This document shows, in pieces, positions 1 through 7,834 of a DNA stretch of 64,000 nt. A program made the position numbers and the translations under genes. The notes under the pieces are model-generated. The model was given only the letters and a program-made list of their open reading frames with translations. It was not told where the DNA came from and ran no database searches. Origin of the DNA: Candidatus Enterococcus ferrettii (GTDB lineage: Bacteria; Bacillota; Bacilli; Lactobacillales; Enterococcaceae); contig NZ_JAFREL010000070.1 in NCBI RefSeq assembly GCF_017377655.1, positions 153,913 through 217,912 of the forward strand, in the 5' to 3' direction. Each line of letters starts with the position of its first letter. Positions within the stretch are counted from its first letter, which is position 1.

Positions 1-609
1 GATCATCCATTAATTCAACACAAATTAACTATTATCCGGGACAAGGAATGTGGAACAAAGGTATTTCGTGAGGTAGTTGGTGAAATTGCCAATTTAATGG
101 CTTATGAAGTATCACGCGATATGCCTTTAGAGGATATTGAAATTGAAACACCAATTGAAAAATCAGTTCAAAAAACATTGTCAGGTAAAAAAGTAGCCAT
201 TGTTCCGATTCTGCGTGCTGGAATTGGGATGGTTGATGGAATTCTAGAATTGATTCCTGCTGCTAAAGTTGGCCATATCGGTATGTTTCGTGATGAAGAA
301 ACATTGGAGCCTCATGAATATTTCTTCAAAATGCCTGATGATATTGACAGTCGTCAATTATTCATTGTTGACCCAATGCTGGCAACTGGCGGGTCAGCCA
401 TCATGGCGATTGATTCTTTGAAAAAACGTGGAGCTTCAAATATGAAGTTTGTTTGTTTAGTAGCAGCTCCAGAAGGTGTGAAAGCATTGCAAGAAGCGCA
501 TCCTGATGTGGATATTTATACTGCTTCCTTAGACGATCATTTAAACGAACACGGCTATATCGTTCCTGGTTTGGGCGATGCGGGTGACAGGTTATTTGGC
601 ACTAAATAA
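1..609 (+). CDS. upp: uracil phosphoribosyltransferase, 5' end cut by window edge
   Basis: The enzyme makes UMP from uracil and PRPP in pyrimidine salvage in the cytoplasm. The reading frame is open from base 1, and the first codons ([14 protein letters not shown]) match the usual N-terminal region of Upp. Only about seven residues are therefore missing upstream, and the ATG at 97 is internal. The PRPP-binding loop [10 protein letters not shown] is encoded near base 370, and the uracil-contacting C-terminal [13 protein letters not shown] is intact. The gene ends 2 bases before a strong hairpin terminator, so it is probably the last gene of its transcript. Confidence 0.96.
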   Translation, partial: DHPLIQHKLTIIRDKECGTKVFREVVGEIANLMAYEVSRDMPLEDIEIETPIEKSVQKTLSGKKVAIVPILRAGIGMVDGILELIPAAKVGHIGMFRDEETLEPHEYFFKMPDDIDSRQLFIVDPMLATGGSAIMAIDSLKKRGASNMKFVCLVAAPEGVKALQEAHPDVDIYTASLDDHLNEHGYIVPGLGDAGDRLFGTK

Positions 610-610
610 A

Positions 611-648
611 AAAATTCAGTGATCCTTAAAGGATCACTGAATTTTTTT
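611..648. terminator. bidirectional rho-independent terminator between upp and DUF2187 gene
   Basis: A 14-bp inverted repeat (AATTCAGTGATCC / GGATCACTGAATT) with a short TTAAA loop has an A-run on its left and a T-run on its right. It can end transcription from both sides. It overlaps the last codons of the minus-strand gene that ends at 634. Confidence 0.9.
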
Positions 649-873
649 CATTTGTTTATAGTTAATTACTACAACCCCATTGGAGTGATTGATTAATTCA
701 CCATTTTTGGCATTTTCATCTAACTCCACTACAGCAGCGTTTTTTAGCTGCTTTGTAATAACACCCGTTTGAGGTTGATTGCGAATAGTGAACATTACGT
801 GTGTCTCAACAGGAAAATCTTTTCCTGCTTCTGAAGGGTCAATCTGCGTTATCATTTTACCAAATGTTGCCAT
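634..873 (-). CDS. DUF2187 (YkvS-like) small protein
   Basis: This is a 79-residue protein with the pattern seen in DUF2187/YkvS proteins: a central GVITKQLKNAAVVEL segment and a C-terminal VVVINYKQMKKI. The family has a small KOW-like beta fold and no settled function. A GGGGGAA ribosome site precedes the ATG. A TATAAT box reading leftward lies at 906-911, so the gene is probably monocistronic. Its 3' end lies inside the terminator shared with upp. Confidence 0.7.
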   Translation of the reverse strand: MATFGKMITQIDPSEAGKDFPVETHVMFTIRNQPQTGVITKQLKNAAVVELDENAKNGELINHSNGVVVINYKQMKKIQ

Positions 874-961
874 GTAAAAAATTCCCCCTTTTCTTGTACC
901 CCTTAATTATACCACTTTTTTTAGAAATTTTCATGTAACCGCTTTTCGAAGAAGTTTGGGC

Positions 962-990
962 TTTACATTTTGTTAAAAGTTTTCTATAAT
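962..990 (+). promoter_or_regulatory. tRNA-Thr promoter
   Basis: TTTACA at 962-967 and a perfect TATAAT at 985-990 are separated by 17 bases. They lie 18 bases upstream of the tRNA gene. Confidence 0.8.
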
Positions 991-1008
991 TTCAGTTGTA
1001 TTCATTGA

Positions 1009-1081
1009 GCCAGCTTAGCTCAGTTGGTAGAGCAGCGCACTCGTAACGCGCAGGTCACAGGTTCGATCCCTGCAGCTGGCA
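1009..1081 (+). tRNA. tRNA-Thr (anticodon CGU)
   Basis: The 73-base sequence folds as a cloverleaf. The acceptor arm is GCCAGCT/AGCTGGC, the D arm GCTC/GAGC, and the T arm carries GGTTCGATCC. The anticodon loop CTCGTAA gives anticodon CGU, which reads ACG. The last anticodon-stem pair is an A-C mismatch. The CCA end is not encoded: the base after the acceptor is A, followed by TATG. Confidence 0.93.
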
Positions 1082-1085
1082 TATG

Positions 1086-1142
1086 CGGAAAACGCCGTCA
1101 TATTAGTCTTTTCGCTTGAATAATGACGACGGTTTTCTATGG
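1086..1142 (+). terminator. terminator after tRNA-Thr
   Basis: AAAAC-CCGTCA-TATT pairs with AATAATGACG-CGGTTTT around a 15-base loop, and a T-rich stretch follows. The position immediately behind the tRNA fits termination of its transcript. Confidence 0.7.
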
Positions 1143-1192
1143 TTTTTCACAAAAGAATAAATAGTTGTTGCGTAGTTGCTTCAATCAAAATT

Positions 1193-1230
1193 AGTCGATA
1201 ATCCTTTTTACGGGGTTATCGACTTTGTTT
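1193..1230 (+). terminator. hairpin, possible terminator
   Basis: AGTCGATAA (1193-1201) pairs with TTATCGACT (1216-1224), followed by TTGTTT. It could be a second terminator or a leader structure of the membrane-protein gene that starts 43 bases further on. Confidence 0.4.
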
Positions 1231-1266
1231 ACGCCATTGTTTAACTAATTAGAGAGGACTTTACTA

Positions 1267-1899
1267 ATGAAAGTGATGCTAAGTAAACCGGCTATTTATC
1301 GATTAGTTATTTTGGCCTATATGATTGCTATGACCGTTTTTGCTAATCCATTTTCATTTATGTCTTTAAATATTTTTTTAGCATGGCTGCCAATTGAATT
1401 TGGCAATTTAGTAATACGTATGCATACAAAATGGAAATATTTTTTGGGAGGCTTTTGGCTCCTATTTTTTCCCAATATCCCTTATTTATTGACTGATTTG
1501 CTGCACTTAGAAGTATTAAATATCTATCAAAGTGGAGGCTTATTTCAAAATATTCCTAAGGATTGGCTGCTGTTTCTTTTGCTAGTTTTGCCGATCTTAA
1601 TTATGGTCACTGTGGGTACGAGTCAGGCTATGCAGGTGATAAACCAATTATCAAACGGTAAAAAATATTTTTGGTTTTATCTGACTATTTTAGCAGCCTT
1701 GACGGCAATTGCTATTTACATCGGACGATTTGACCGTATCCATTCTGTAGATTTAATCATCCATCCCTTGTCGACATTGAATTTATTGTTAGGGAACTGG
1801 GGAACAGGAAAGCTGCAATTTGTTCTTGTATTTATGATAATCCAGCTGGTGATTTGGCTATTACTGAAGGAAGTTATACAAAGCAAAAAAGAAGACTAA
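1267..1899 (+). CDS. DUF1361 integral membrane protein
   Basis: This is a 210-residue, very hydrophobic protein with about six predicted membrane segments. It has the PNIPYLLTDLLHL motif in the middle and a FDRIHSVDLIIHP segment late in the chain, as in DUF1361 membrane proteins. The function is unknown. A GAGAGGA ribosome site precedes the ATG. A short perfect hairpin terminator directly follows the stop, so the gene is probably transcribed alone. Confidence 0.75.
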   Translation: MKVMLSKPAIYRLVILAYMIAMTVFANPFSFMSLNIFLAWLPIEFGNLVIRMHTKWKYFLGGFWLLFFPNIPYLLTDLLHLEVLNIYQSGGLFQNIPKDWLLFLLLVLPILIMVTVGTSQAMQVINQLSNGKKYFWFYLTILAALTAIAIYIGRFDRIHSVDLIIHPLSTLNLLLGNWGTGKLQFVLVFMIIQLVIWLLLKEVIQSKKED

Positions 1900-1907
1900 A
1901 TTTTTTA

Positions 1908-1933
1908 CAAAGTCAGCTGAGCTGACTTTTATT
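1908..1933 (+). terminator. terminator after DUF1361 gene
   Basis: AAAGTCAGC, a TGA loop and GCTGACTTTT form a compact perfect hairpin that ends in T residues, 10 bases after the stop codon. Confidence 0.75.
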
Positions 1934-1987
1934 TATGACAAGAAGCGTCTATAATAAGCAAGTATATTGTTGGAAAAGGGATGAGAT

Positions 1988-3181
1988 ATGGATACGCTAA
2001 AAAGAAATAAAGACAATCGTATTGATTACGGAGTTATCTTACCGGTTTTCCTACTTTGTCTAGTTGGTTTACTTTCCCTCTATGTGGCGTTGACACACGA
2101 CCCGAGAGATCCAAATATTTTTCGCGGCATCGCTATGCAAGGTTTATGGTATGCATTGGGTGCTTTAGTAGTAGTAATTATTATGCATTTGGATGCAAAG
2201 TGGTTATGGCGGATAACGCCGTTCTTGTATGTTATTGGTTTAGCAGTAATGTTGGCATTGCTGCGATATTATGATCCAGAGTTGGCAAACTCAACTGGCT
2301 CAAAAAACTGGTTTAGAGTTGGTACAATGACCTTCCAGCCTTCTGAATTGATGAAGGTTGCCTATATTTTAATGATGGCACTGATTATTACTCAACACAA
2401 TTTGAAAAACCACCTTCGTACATTGAAGACTGATCTTTTTTTAATCGGTAAGCTGTTCTTAGTCACCATTCCTGTACTAGTGCTAGTAATGATGCAAAAA
2501 GACTTCGGGACGATGCTGGTTTTCTTAGCGATTTTTGCAGGAATGTTTTTAATGTCCGGCATTTCTTGGTTGATTGTGGTTCCAAGTATTTTAATCGTAG
2601 CTGTCTTAGGAACGTCCATCATTTTATTAGTAACAACGGATTTTGGTCGAGAATTGTTGACGCATGTTGGATTCAAAAGCTATCAATTTGCCCGGATTGA
2701 TTCCTGGTTGGATCCGTTTCATGATCCGCAGGGGCAAAGTTTTCAATTGGCTCATGCTCTGATGGCCATTGGCTCCGGTGGAATGTTTGGAACAGGCTAC
2801 AATGTGAGCAACGTTTATGTGCCAGTTCGTGAATCGGATATGATTTTTAGTGTCATTGGCGAGAACTTTGGTTTTATTGGTGGAGCATTTGTGATTCTAT
2901 TGTATTTCATATTGATTTATCGCATGATTCGTGTATGCTTTGATATGAATAATGAATTCTACGCTTATATCGCAACAGGTATTATTATGATGATTCTGTT
3001 CCACGTATTTGAAAATATTGGTGCGAATATAGGATTGCTGCCTTTAACAGGTATCCCGTTGCCGTTTATCAGCCAAGGAGGCTCATCTATTTTAGGTAAT
3101 ATGATGGGAATTGGTCTGATTTTGTCAATGCGCTATCAAACTGCGAAGAAGCTGGAAAATAGGAGGACTCGTCGTGTATAA
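1988..3181 (+). CDS. rodA: RodA/FtsW-family peptidoglycan glycosyltransferase
   Basis: SEDS-family proteins polymerise lipid II in the membrane. RodA does so for side-wall (elongasome) synthesis and FtsW for the septum. The 397-residue chain has about ten membrane segments. It carries the family signatures TGSKNWFRVGTMTFQPSELMK, with the conserved extracellular loop, and PLPFISQGGSS near the C-terminus. The length and a context outside the division cluster favour RodA over FtsW, but this is inference. AAAAGGGATGAG precedes the ATG. The stop overlaps the start of the Spx-like gene, so the two are translationally coupled. Confidence 0.88.
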   Translation: MDTLKRNKDNRIDYGVILPVFLLCLVGLLSLYVALTHDPRDPNIFRGIAMQGLWYALGALVVVIIMHLDAKWLWRITPFLYVIGLAVMLALLRYYDPELANSTGSKNWFRVGTMTFQPSELMKVAYILMMALIITQHNLKNHLRTLKTDLFLIGKLFLVTIPVLVLVMMQKDFGTMLVFLAIFAGMFLMSGISWLIVVPSILIVAVLGTSIILLVTTDFGRELLTHVGFKSYQFARIDSWLDPFHDPQGQSFQLAHALMAIGSGGMFGTGYNVSNVYVPVRESDMIFSVIGENFGFIGGAFVILLYFILIYRMIRVCFDMNNEFYAYIATGIIMMILFHVFENIGANIGLLPLTGIPLPFISQGGSSILGNMMGIGLILSMRYQTAKKLENRRTRRV

Positions 3182-3530
3182 GTTTTATGAATATGCTAAA
3201 TGTTCAACTTGTAAGAAGGCCAAAGCATGGTTGACTCAGCAAGATGTTGATTTTGAAGTAATTGATTTGATTACGCAGACTCCTTCAGCGGAAGAACTTG
3301 AAGTTTTGATTGAAGCATCAGATCTGCCTTTACGTCGCTTTTTTAATACAAGTGGTATGAAATATCGTGAACTAAATCTTAAGGATCAAATAAATGACTT
3401 GACGATTCAAGAAGCAAGTCGTATATTGTCTAGCGACGGCATGTTGATCAAACGGCCGATGATTGTCAAAGACGGAAAGTTTTTGATTAATGGTTTCAAT
3501 GAAGACGTATATGAAGGAGTATTTAAATAA
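3174..3530 (+). CDS. Spx/ArsC-fold protein (YusI-like)
   Basis: This is a 118-residue thioredoxin-fold protein of the ArsC/Spx family. It has an N-terminal CSTC (C-x-x-C) at about residue 10 and a conserved LIKRPMIVKDGKFLINGF block late in the chain. The start is GTG at 3174, placed after AGGAGG and overlapping the rodA stop. Family knowledge places it with Bacillus YusI and glutaredoxin-like arsenate-reductase relatives. It lacks the residues needed to claim true arsenate reductase, and its redox partner is unknown. It sits directly upstream of gcvH, the same pairing as yusI-yusH in Bacillus. Confidence 0.78.
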   Translation: MYKFYEYAKCSTCKKAKAWLTQQDVDFEVIDLITQTPSAEELEVLIEASDLPLRRFFNTSGMKYRELNLKDQINDLTIQEASRILSSDGMLIKRPMIVKDGKFLINGFNEDVYEGVFK

Positions 3531-3531
3531 A

Positions 3532-3864
3532 ATGACACATTTAAAGAAAAAAGATGGATTATGGGTTTTGCACAATGATAAGGATTTTTGTATGGGATTA
3601 ACAAAAGAAGTGCAAGATGAATTAGGCGAAGTTTCATTTGTCTCTTTTCCAAAAATTGGTCAAACGGTAAAAGCTGGCGAACCATTTTTAGAAGTTGAAG
3701 CTGAAAAAGCAGTAAGTGAATTCAAAAGTCCGGTAACAGGTGTAGTTTCTTCGATCAATGAAAGGGCTGAAAAGGATCCCGCTGCATTGAGTACAGAAGA
3801 TGAATTGGATGCTTGGGTACTATCTTTCAGACAAGTAGATATTGAAGAATTCGAAACACTTTAA
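3532..3864 (+). CDS. gcvH: glycine cleavage H-like lipoyl protein
   Basis: This small protein of about 110 residues has a lipoyl-domain fold. The lipoylated lysine is expected in EVEAEKAVSEFKSPVTG, followed by VSSINERAEKDP. I chose the ATG at 3532, which follows an AAGGAG site, rather than the in-frame ATG at 3490 inside the upstream gene. No glycine cleavage P or T genes are nearby. As in many Firmicutes, it may serve mainly as the lipoate carrier for the lipoyl-relay pathway; that is inference from family knowledge. It is slightly shorter than the usual roughly 127 residues. Confidence 0.85.
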   Translation: MTHLKKKDGLWVLHNDKDFCMGLTKEVQDELGEVSFVSFPKIGQTVKAGEPFLEVEAEKAVSEFKSPVTGVVSSINERAEKDPAALSTEDELDAWVLSFRQVDIEEFETL

Positions 3865-3882
3865 GAAAAACAGCAAAATGAA

Positions 3883-3912
3883 TTGACAGACAAATTTCAA
3901 ATTTGTTATAAT
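3883..3912 (+). promoter_or_regulatory. promoter of T-box/metNIQ transcript
   Basis: TTGACA at 3883-3888 and TATAAT at 3907-3912 are 18 bases apart. This places the transcript start just before the T-box leader. Confidence 0.8.
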
Positions 3913-3944
3913 CCTCTCATATCATATGAGAAAGCAATGAAAAG

Positions 3945-4216
3945 AAGAGTACATCTGATAAGCGTTTTAAGAGAGTCCCACCAAGCTGAGAAGGGATAAC
4001 GAGAATGAGATGGAAGATGGTCTTTGAGCAGAATTGACGAGCAGCAGTGAGTCAGTTACGGGAGTGCCCGTTATAGCACCACAGTATGCGGATGAGCACA
4101 TTCAAGTACTGGATGAGGTAATTGTCGTGAGGCTATTACAAACATAGGTGGTAACACGAAAGTTGAGCTTTCGTCCTAAGTGTACACAGGTACATTTAAG
4201 ACGGAAGCTTTTTTAT
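3945..4216 (+). promoter_or_regulatory. T-box leader, probably tRNA-Met responsive
   Basis: A structured leader of about 270 bases lies between the promoter and metN. It contains the T-box-like antiterminator sequence TAGGTGGTAACACG at 4145-4158. A long terminator hairpin follows (AGCTTTCGTC / GACGGAAGCT, 4166-4209) and ends in a T-run. In T-box control, an uncharged tRNA pairs with the specifier loop and the T-box bulge, which stabilises the antiterminator. The methionine assignment rests on the downstream transporter and on the known Met T-boxes of Lactobacillales. I did not resolve the specifier codon with certainty. Confidence 0.85.
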
Positions 4217-4238
4217 TTTTTCAAAGGGGGAAGAAACG

Positions 4239-5273
4239 ATGGCATTAATCGAATTACGCCAGGTTAAAAAAACCTTTTCTGGCAAGGCGGGAGAAATATA
4301 CGCTGTAAATGGTGTTGATCTAACAGTGGAACCACGAGACGTTTATGGCATTGTTGGTTATTCAGGTGCTGGCAAGAGTACTTTGGTACGATTATTAAAT
4401 GGGTTAGAAAACGCAACAAAAGGTGAAGTGACGATCAAGGGCGAAGATGTAGCGAAGCTGCAGGGAGCAGATTTGCGTAATTTCCGTAAGAAGGTTGGGA
4501 TGATTTTTCAACATTTTAATTTGTTGTGGTCTCGAACTGTAAGAGAAAATATCCAATTGCCCTTAGAATTAGCTGGTGTAGCGAAAGAACAAAGAAAACA
4601 AAAATCTGAAGAGTTGTTGAAGCTGGTGGGACTTGAAGGTCGAGGAGATGCTTATCCTGCTCAGTTATCTGGGGGGCAAAAACAGCGTGTAGGGATAGCT
4701 CGAGCTTTAGCTAATGATCCCGACATCTTACTTTGTGATGAAGCAACCAGTGCGTTAGATCCGCAAACAACAGAAGAAGTTTTAGATTTACTAGCAGATA
4801 TCAATGAAAAATTAGGGTTAACAATTGTGCTGATTACGCATGAAATGAATGTTATTCGAAAGATTTGTAATAAAGTTGCTGTAATGGAACAAGGAAAAAT
4901 TGTTGAAGAAGGTTTGGTTAAGGATGTCTTCCGGCATCCGCAACAGGAAGTAACCAAACTGTTTGTTCAACAAGAGCTAGAACCAAAGGCTGATTCTACA
5001 GAGTTAGTTAAAGAATTTCTCAAAGAAAATCCCCAAGGTACTTTAGTTACTTTACACTTTGTGGAAAATAATGCTGGAGAACCAGTGGTTTCTCAAGCTA
5101 TTCGAAAATTTCAAGTGGATATAAGTATTGTTTATGGGAATATTGAACGCGCTGATGGTAATTCGTTTGGTACATTAACTGTTCAAGTGACAGGTGACGA
5201 AAAAGAAGTTGACCAAGCGCTAGCATTTATTCGCAGCCAACAGGTAGATGTGGAGGTGATTCATCGTGGATAA
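4239..5273 (+). CDS. metN: methionine ABC transporter ATP-binding protein
   Basis: MetN powers uptake of methionine (D and L) through MetI, with MetQ as binding protein. The 344-residue chain has Walker A (GYSGAGKS, about residues 40-47), the signature LSGGQ (143-147) and Walker B LLCDEA (164-169). The C-terminal part from about residue 265 matches the NIL/ACT-like regulatory domain that senses internal methionine. The ATG follows GGGGGAAG, 22 bases behind the T-box terminator. The 3' end overlaps metI by 8 bases. Confidence 0.95.
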   Translation: MALIELRQVKKTFSGKAGEIYAVNGVDLTVEPRDVYGIVGYSGAGKSTLVRLLNGLENATKGEVTIKGEDVAKLQGADLRNFRKKVGMIFQHFNLLWSRTVRENIQLPLELAGVAKEQRKQKSEELLKLVGLEGRGDAYPAQLSGGQKQRVGIARALANDPDILLCDEATSALDPQTTEEVLDLLADINEKLGLTIVLITHEMNVIRKICNKVAVMEQGKIVEEGLVKDVFRHPQQEVTKLFVQQELEPKADSTELVKEFLKENPQGTLVTLHFVENNAGEPVVSQAIRKFQVDISIVYGNIERADGNSFGTLTVQVTGDEKEVDQALAFIRSQQVDVEVIHRG

Positions 5274-5952
5274 AAGTTTTAGTGAAACTTATTTGAATTT
5301 TGATCAGCTTGATCCAGAAACATTCCGTCAAGCCATTATCGATACATTGTTTATGACAATCACTTCTATGATATTAGTATTCATTATTGGTTTGCTCTTA
5401 GGATTAGCTCTCTATACACTGGGCAGAAATAAAACGAACGGGAAAAGTTTGTTATACGGGATTGTTTCTATTATCGGTAATATTTTTCGATCCACACCAT
5501 TTATGATCTTAATGGTACTGATTATTCCATTTACCAAATTGTTAGTCGGGACAATGCTAGGTGCCAAGGCAGCAATTCCAGCGCTAGTTCTTTCAGCAGC
5601 ACCGTTTTATGCTCGCTTAGTAGAAATTGCTTTTCGTGAAGTGGATAGTGGTGTGCTGGAAGCTGCAGACTCAATGGGAGCTAGCTACTTGGAAATTATT
5701 TATAAAGTGCTTATTCCAGAAAGCTTGCCTGCCTTGATTTCAGGGATCACAGTTACAACCATTACCATGATCGGTTTCACTGCTATGGCCGGTGCGATTG
5801 GTGCAGGTGGGTTAGGTGCGTTAGCGTGGCAAGAAGGGTATCAACGAGGCAACTATACCGTAACTCTTTTAGCGACAGTTATCATATTAATTATTGTGTT
5901 TATCGTTCAAGGAGTTGGCGACTTCTTAGCGAAGAAAACGGATAAACGATAA
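5266..5952 (+). CDS. metI: methionine ABC transporter permease
   Basis: This 228-residue permease has five to six membrane segments. It carries the EAA-type coupling loop EAADSMGASYLEIIYKVLIPESLP, which contacts MetN. The start is GTG at 5266 after TGGAGGTG, overlapping the metN stop, so translation is coupled. It is one of three contiguous met genes under the T-box. Confidence 0.94.
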   Translation: MDKSFSETYLNFDQLDPETFRQAIIDTLFMTITSMILVFIIGLLLGLALYTLGRNKTNGKSLLYGIVSIIGNIFRSTPFMILMVLIIPFTKLLVGTMLGAKAAIPALVLSAAPFYARLVEIAFREVDSGVLEAADSMGASYLEIIYKVLIPESLPALISGITVTTITMIGFTAMAGAIGAGGLGALAWQEGYQRGNYTVTLLATVIILIIVFIVQGVGDFLAKKTDKR

Positions 5953-5972
5953 AAATATTGGAGGAAAATGAA

Positions 5973-6821
5973 ATGAAAAAGAAATTATTAGGTTTAGCAG
6001 CAATTGCGTTAGTGACAGTTGGTTTAGCAGCTTGTGGTGGTGGAAGCAATAATACAACGGATGGCAGTAACGGAAGCGATAAGAGCAACAAAACATTAGT
6101 TGTAGGAGCATCACCGACTCCTCATGCAGAAATTTTAGAACATGTTAAGCCGCTATTGGAAAAAGAAGGAATTGATTTGGAAATAAAGAAATTCGATGAC
6201 TATATTTTACCTAACAAGTCATTAGCTGAAGGTGAATTAGACGCCAACTACTTCCAGCACAGGCCTTTCTATGAAAAAGCAGTAGCAGAAAATGATTATG
6301 ATTTTGCCGATGTAGGAGCGATTCATATTGAACCAATGGGCTTGTACTCTAAAAAAATTACTGACATCAAAGATTTGAAAGATGGATCGACAGTTATTTG
6401 TTCAAATTCTGAATCTGATTGGGGCCGTGTTATTTCTATTTTGGAAGCAGCTGATTTAGTTACAGTGAAGGATGGAGTAGACATCGAGACCGCAACTTTT
6501 GATGATATTAAGGATAATCCTAAAAATCTAAAATTTAATCATGAAGTAAACCCAGAATTATTAGCCTCTACCTACAACAATGACGAAGGGGATTTAGTTG
6601 CAATCAATGCCAACTTTGCATATGGTGCGGGTCTAAATCCAATTAAGGATTCTGTTTTATTGGAAAGTGACAATTCACCATATGTAAACATTATTGCTAC
6701 TCGTTCAGAAGATAAAGATGACGAACGTATCCAAAAATTATTGGAAGTTCTGCATAGTAAAGATGTACAGGATTGGATTCTTGAAAAATGGGATGGTTCC
6801 GTAAAACCAGTAAATAATTAA
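5973..6821 (+). CDS. metQ: methionine-binding lipoprotein
   Basis: MetQ captures methionine at the outer membrane face for MetNI. I chose the ATG at 5973 (after GGAGGA) over an in-frame TTG at 5958. This gives a 282-residue precursor with a lipoprotein signal and lipobox LAAC; cysteine is about residue 21 and is followed by GGGSNN. The mature part has the NlpA-family blocks VGASPTPHAEILEHV, YFQHRPF and PMGLYSKK. It ends just before a strong terminator that closes the operon. Confidence 0.94.
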   Translation: MKKKLLGLAAIALVTVGLAACGGGSNNTTDGSNGSDKSNKTLVVGASPTPHAEILEHVKPLLEKEGIDLEIKKFDDYILPNKSLAEGELDANYFQHRPFYEKAVAENDYDFADVGAIHIEPMGLYSKKITDIKDLKDGSTVICSNSESDWGRVISILEAADLVTVKDGVDIETATFDDIKDNPKNLKFNHEVNPELLASTYNNDEGDLVAINANFAYGAGLNPIKDSVLLESDNSPYVNIIATRSEDKDDERIQKLLEVLHSKDVQDWILEKWDGSVKPVNN

Positions 6822-6838
6822 GAGACAAAGTGATTAAG

Positions 6839-6884
6839 CACCCTTGGCAAGTTAGAGTGATCTAACAGTCAAGGGTGTTTTTTT
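6839..6884 (+). terminator. metNIQ terminator
   Basis: CACCCTTG pairs with CAAGGGTG around an inner GTTAGA/TCTAAC stem, and seven T residues follow. Confidence 0.92.
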
Positions 6885-6940
6885 ATTTGGCCTGTAAAAA
6901 TCATTTCATCTTTTTATTTGTTTAAAAAAACAAAACATAA

Positions 6941-6958
6941 ATGAATGATATCGTTCAT
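6941..6958. promoter_or_regulatory. near-palindrome, candidate operator of PTS operon
   Basis: ATGAATGATATCGTTCAT is symmetric at 16 of 18 positions. Its right half, read on the other strand (TGAACGAT), recurs at 7016-7023 overlapping the -35 box. Two related half-sites around a promoter suit a DeoR-type repressor such as the one encoded at 10205. This is inference. Confidence 0.4.
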
Positions 6959-7014
6959 TGGATTTGAGCTAAAAGAGCTGTAAAAGACTTGTTTACCTAA
7001 AAACAGTCAAAGCA

Positions 7015-7043
7015 TTGAACGATTTAAATAGCGATGCTATAGT
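7015..7043 (+). promoter_or_regulatory. promoter of PTS-aldolase operon
   Basis: TTGAAC at 7015-7020 and TATAGT at 7038-7043 are 17 bases apart, with the GGGGAGG ribosome site about 35 bases downstream. Confidence 0.6.
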
Positions 7044-7093
7044 AATCACAGATAAAAGAAACCGTTAACATAACTAGTGGGGAGGTAGTTTTA

Positions 7094-7558
7094 ATGGATC
7101 TATCTAGCATGATGATGAATGATTTAGTTATTTTTGATGAGTCAATTCGTTCAAAGGAAGACTTGTTTGAGCGAATTGGACAAGTGTTAGAAAAGAATGG
7201 TCGGGCCACTAAGGCTAAAAAGATTGTAAAGGATTTATACAACCGAGAGGCTGAAATGTCAACTGGAATCGAGGATGGGTTTGGAATTCCGCATGCCAAA
7301 AGCAAGCATGTTTTAAAACCGACTGTGTGTTTCATTCACGGGGGTAGCATGACAGATTACCGTGGGCTTGATGATCAGCCCATTGAATGTGTATTTGCTA
7401 TTTTGGTTCCTAAAAAGGATTCTACCATGCATTTAGATATTTTGAGTAATTTGTCACGAAAACTGATGAATAAGGAGTTTAGAAACCGATTGAAGGCTGC
7501 TGCTGACTCAAAAGAAATTGTGAGCATCATCGAGAACAAAGCTAAAACTGCTTATTAA
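7094..7558 (+). CDS. PTS fructose-family EIIA component
   Basis: This cytoplasmic 154-residue EIIA-2 (Fru/Mtl family) domain takes phosphate from HPr and passes it to EIIB. The phospho-histidine is expected at about residue 67 in EDGFGIPHAKS. A GGGGAGG ribosome site precedes the ATG. EIIBC, an aldolase and a DeoR regulator follow, which points to a ketose (fructose- or tagatose-like) substrate that becomes a bisphosphate. No 1-phosphofructokinase gene is present nearby. The exact sugar cannot be read from sequence. Confidence 0.88.
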   Translation: MDLSSMMMNDLVIFDESIRSKEDLFERIGQVLEKNGRATKAKKIVKDLYNREAEMSTGIEDGFGIPHAKSKHVLKPTVCFIHGGSMTDYRGLDDQPIECVFAILVPKKDSTMHLDILSNLSRKLMNKEFRNRLKAAADSKEIVSIIENKAKTAY

Positions 7559-7834
7559 ATTAGTCAAGAAAAACAATTTAAATAATTCTATGGGAAATTC
7601 TAACTAAAAAGTTTACGCACTTGAAAATACACATTGTTTAGAAAGAAAAGCTTAGCAAAGAAGCACGATAGAATAGCTACTACAGTTCAATAGTGCTTGG
7701 TGTAAGGGACTTAATCACTATCTTGTTGCTATTTAGCTATAGGGGAAGCTCAAAAGGGATTTGTCATTATCGAATTTTAAAGGGATTCTATTAGATTGAT
7801 TCTGCATTACCATAAGAAAATGGGAGGAATTATT
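7559..7834 (+). other. 276-base gap inside the PTS operon, no gene seen
   Basis: Most operons of this type have tight spacing, but EIIA and EIIBC are separated here by 276 bases with no supported reading frame. I see no clear terminator. The stretch is AT-rich and has only weak pairing (AGCAC / GTGCT near 7665-7700). It could hold an internal promoter or a processed leader, or be the remains of a lost gene. Confidence 0.4.

Noticed and set aside
1009..1081. tRNA-Thr as the ICE integration site
   Set aside because: The element ends at 16.37 and 52.52 kb, far from this gene, and no copy of the tRNA 3' end is seen at either boundary.
3174..3530. Chromosomal ArsC-fold protein as the missing arsenate reductase of the ICE cluster
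   Set aside because: It is of the Spx/YusI type, sits in a conserved chromosomal pair with gcvH, and is 16 kb from the ars genes. No catalytic evidence supports arsenate reduction.
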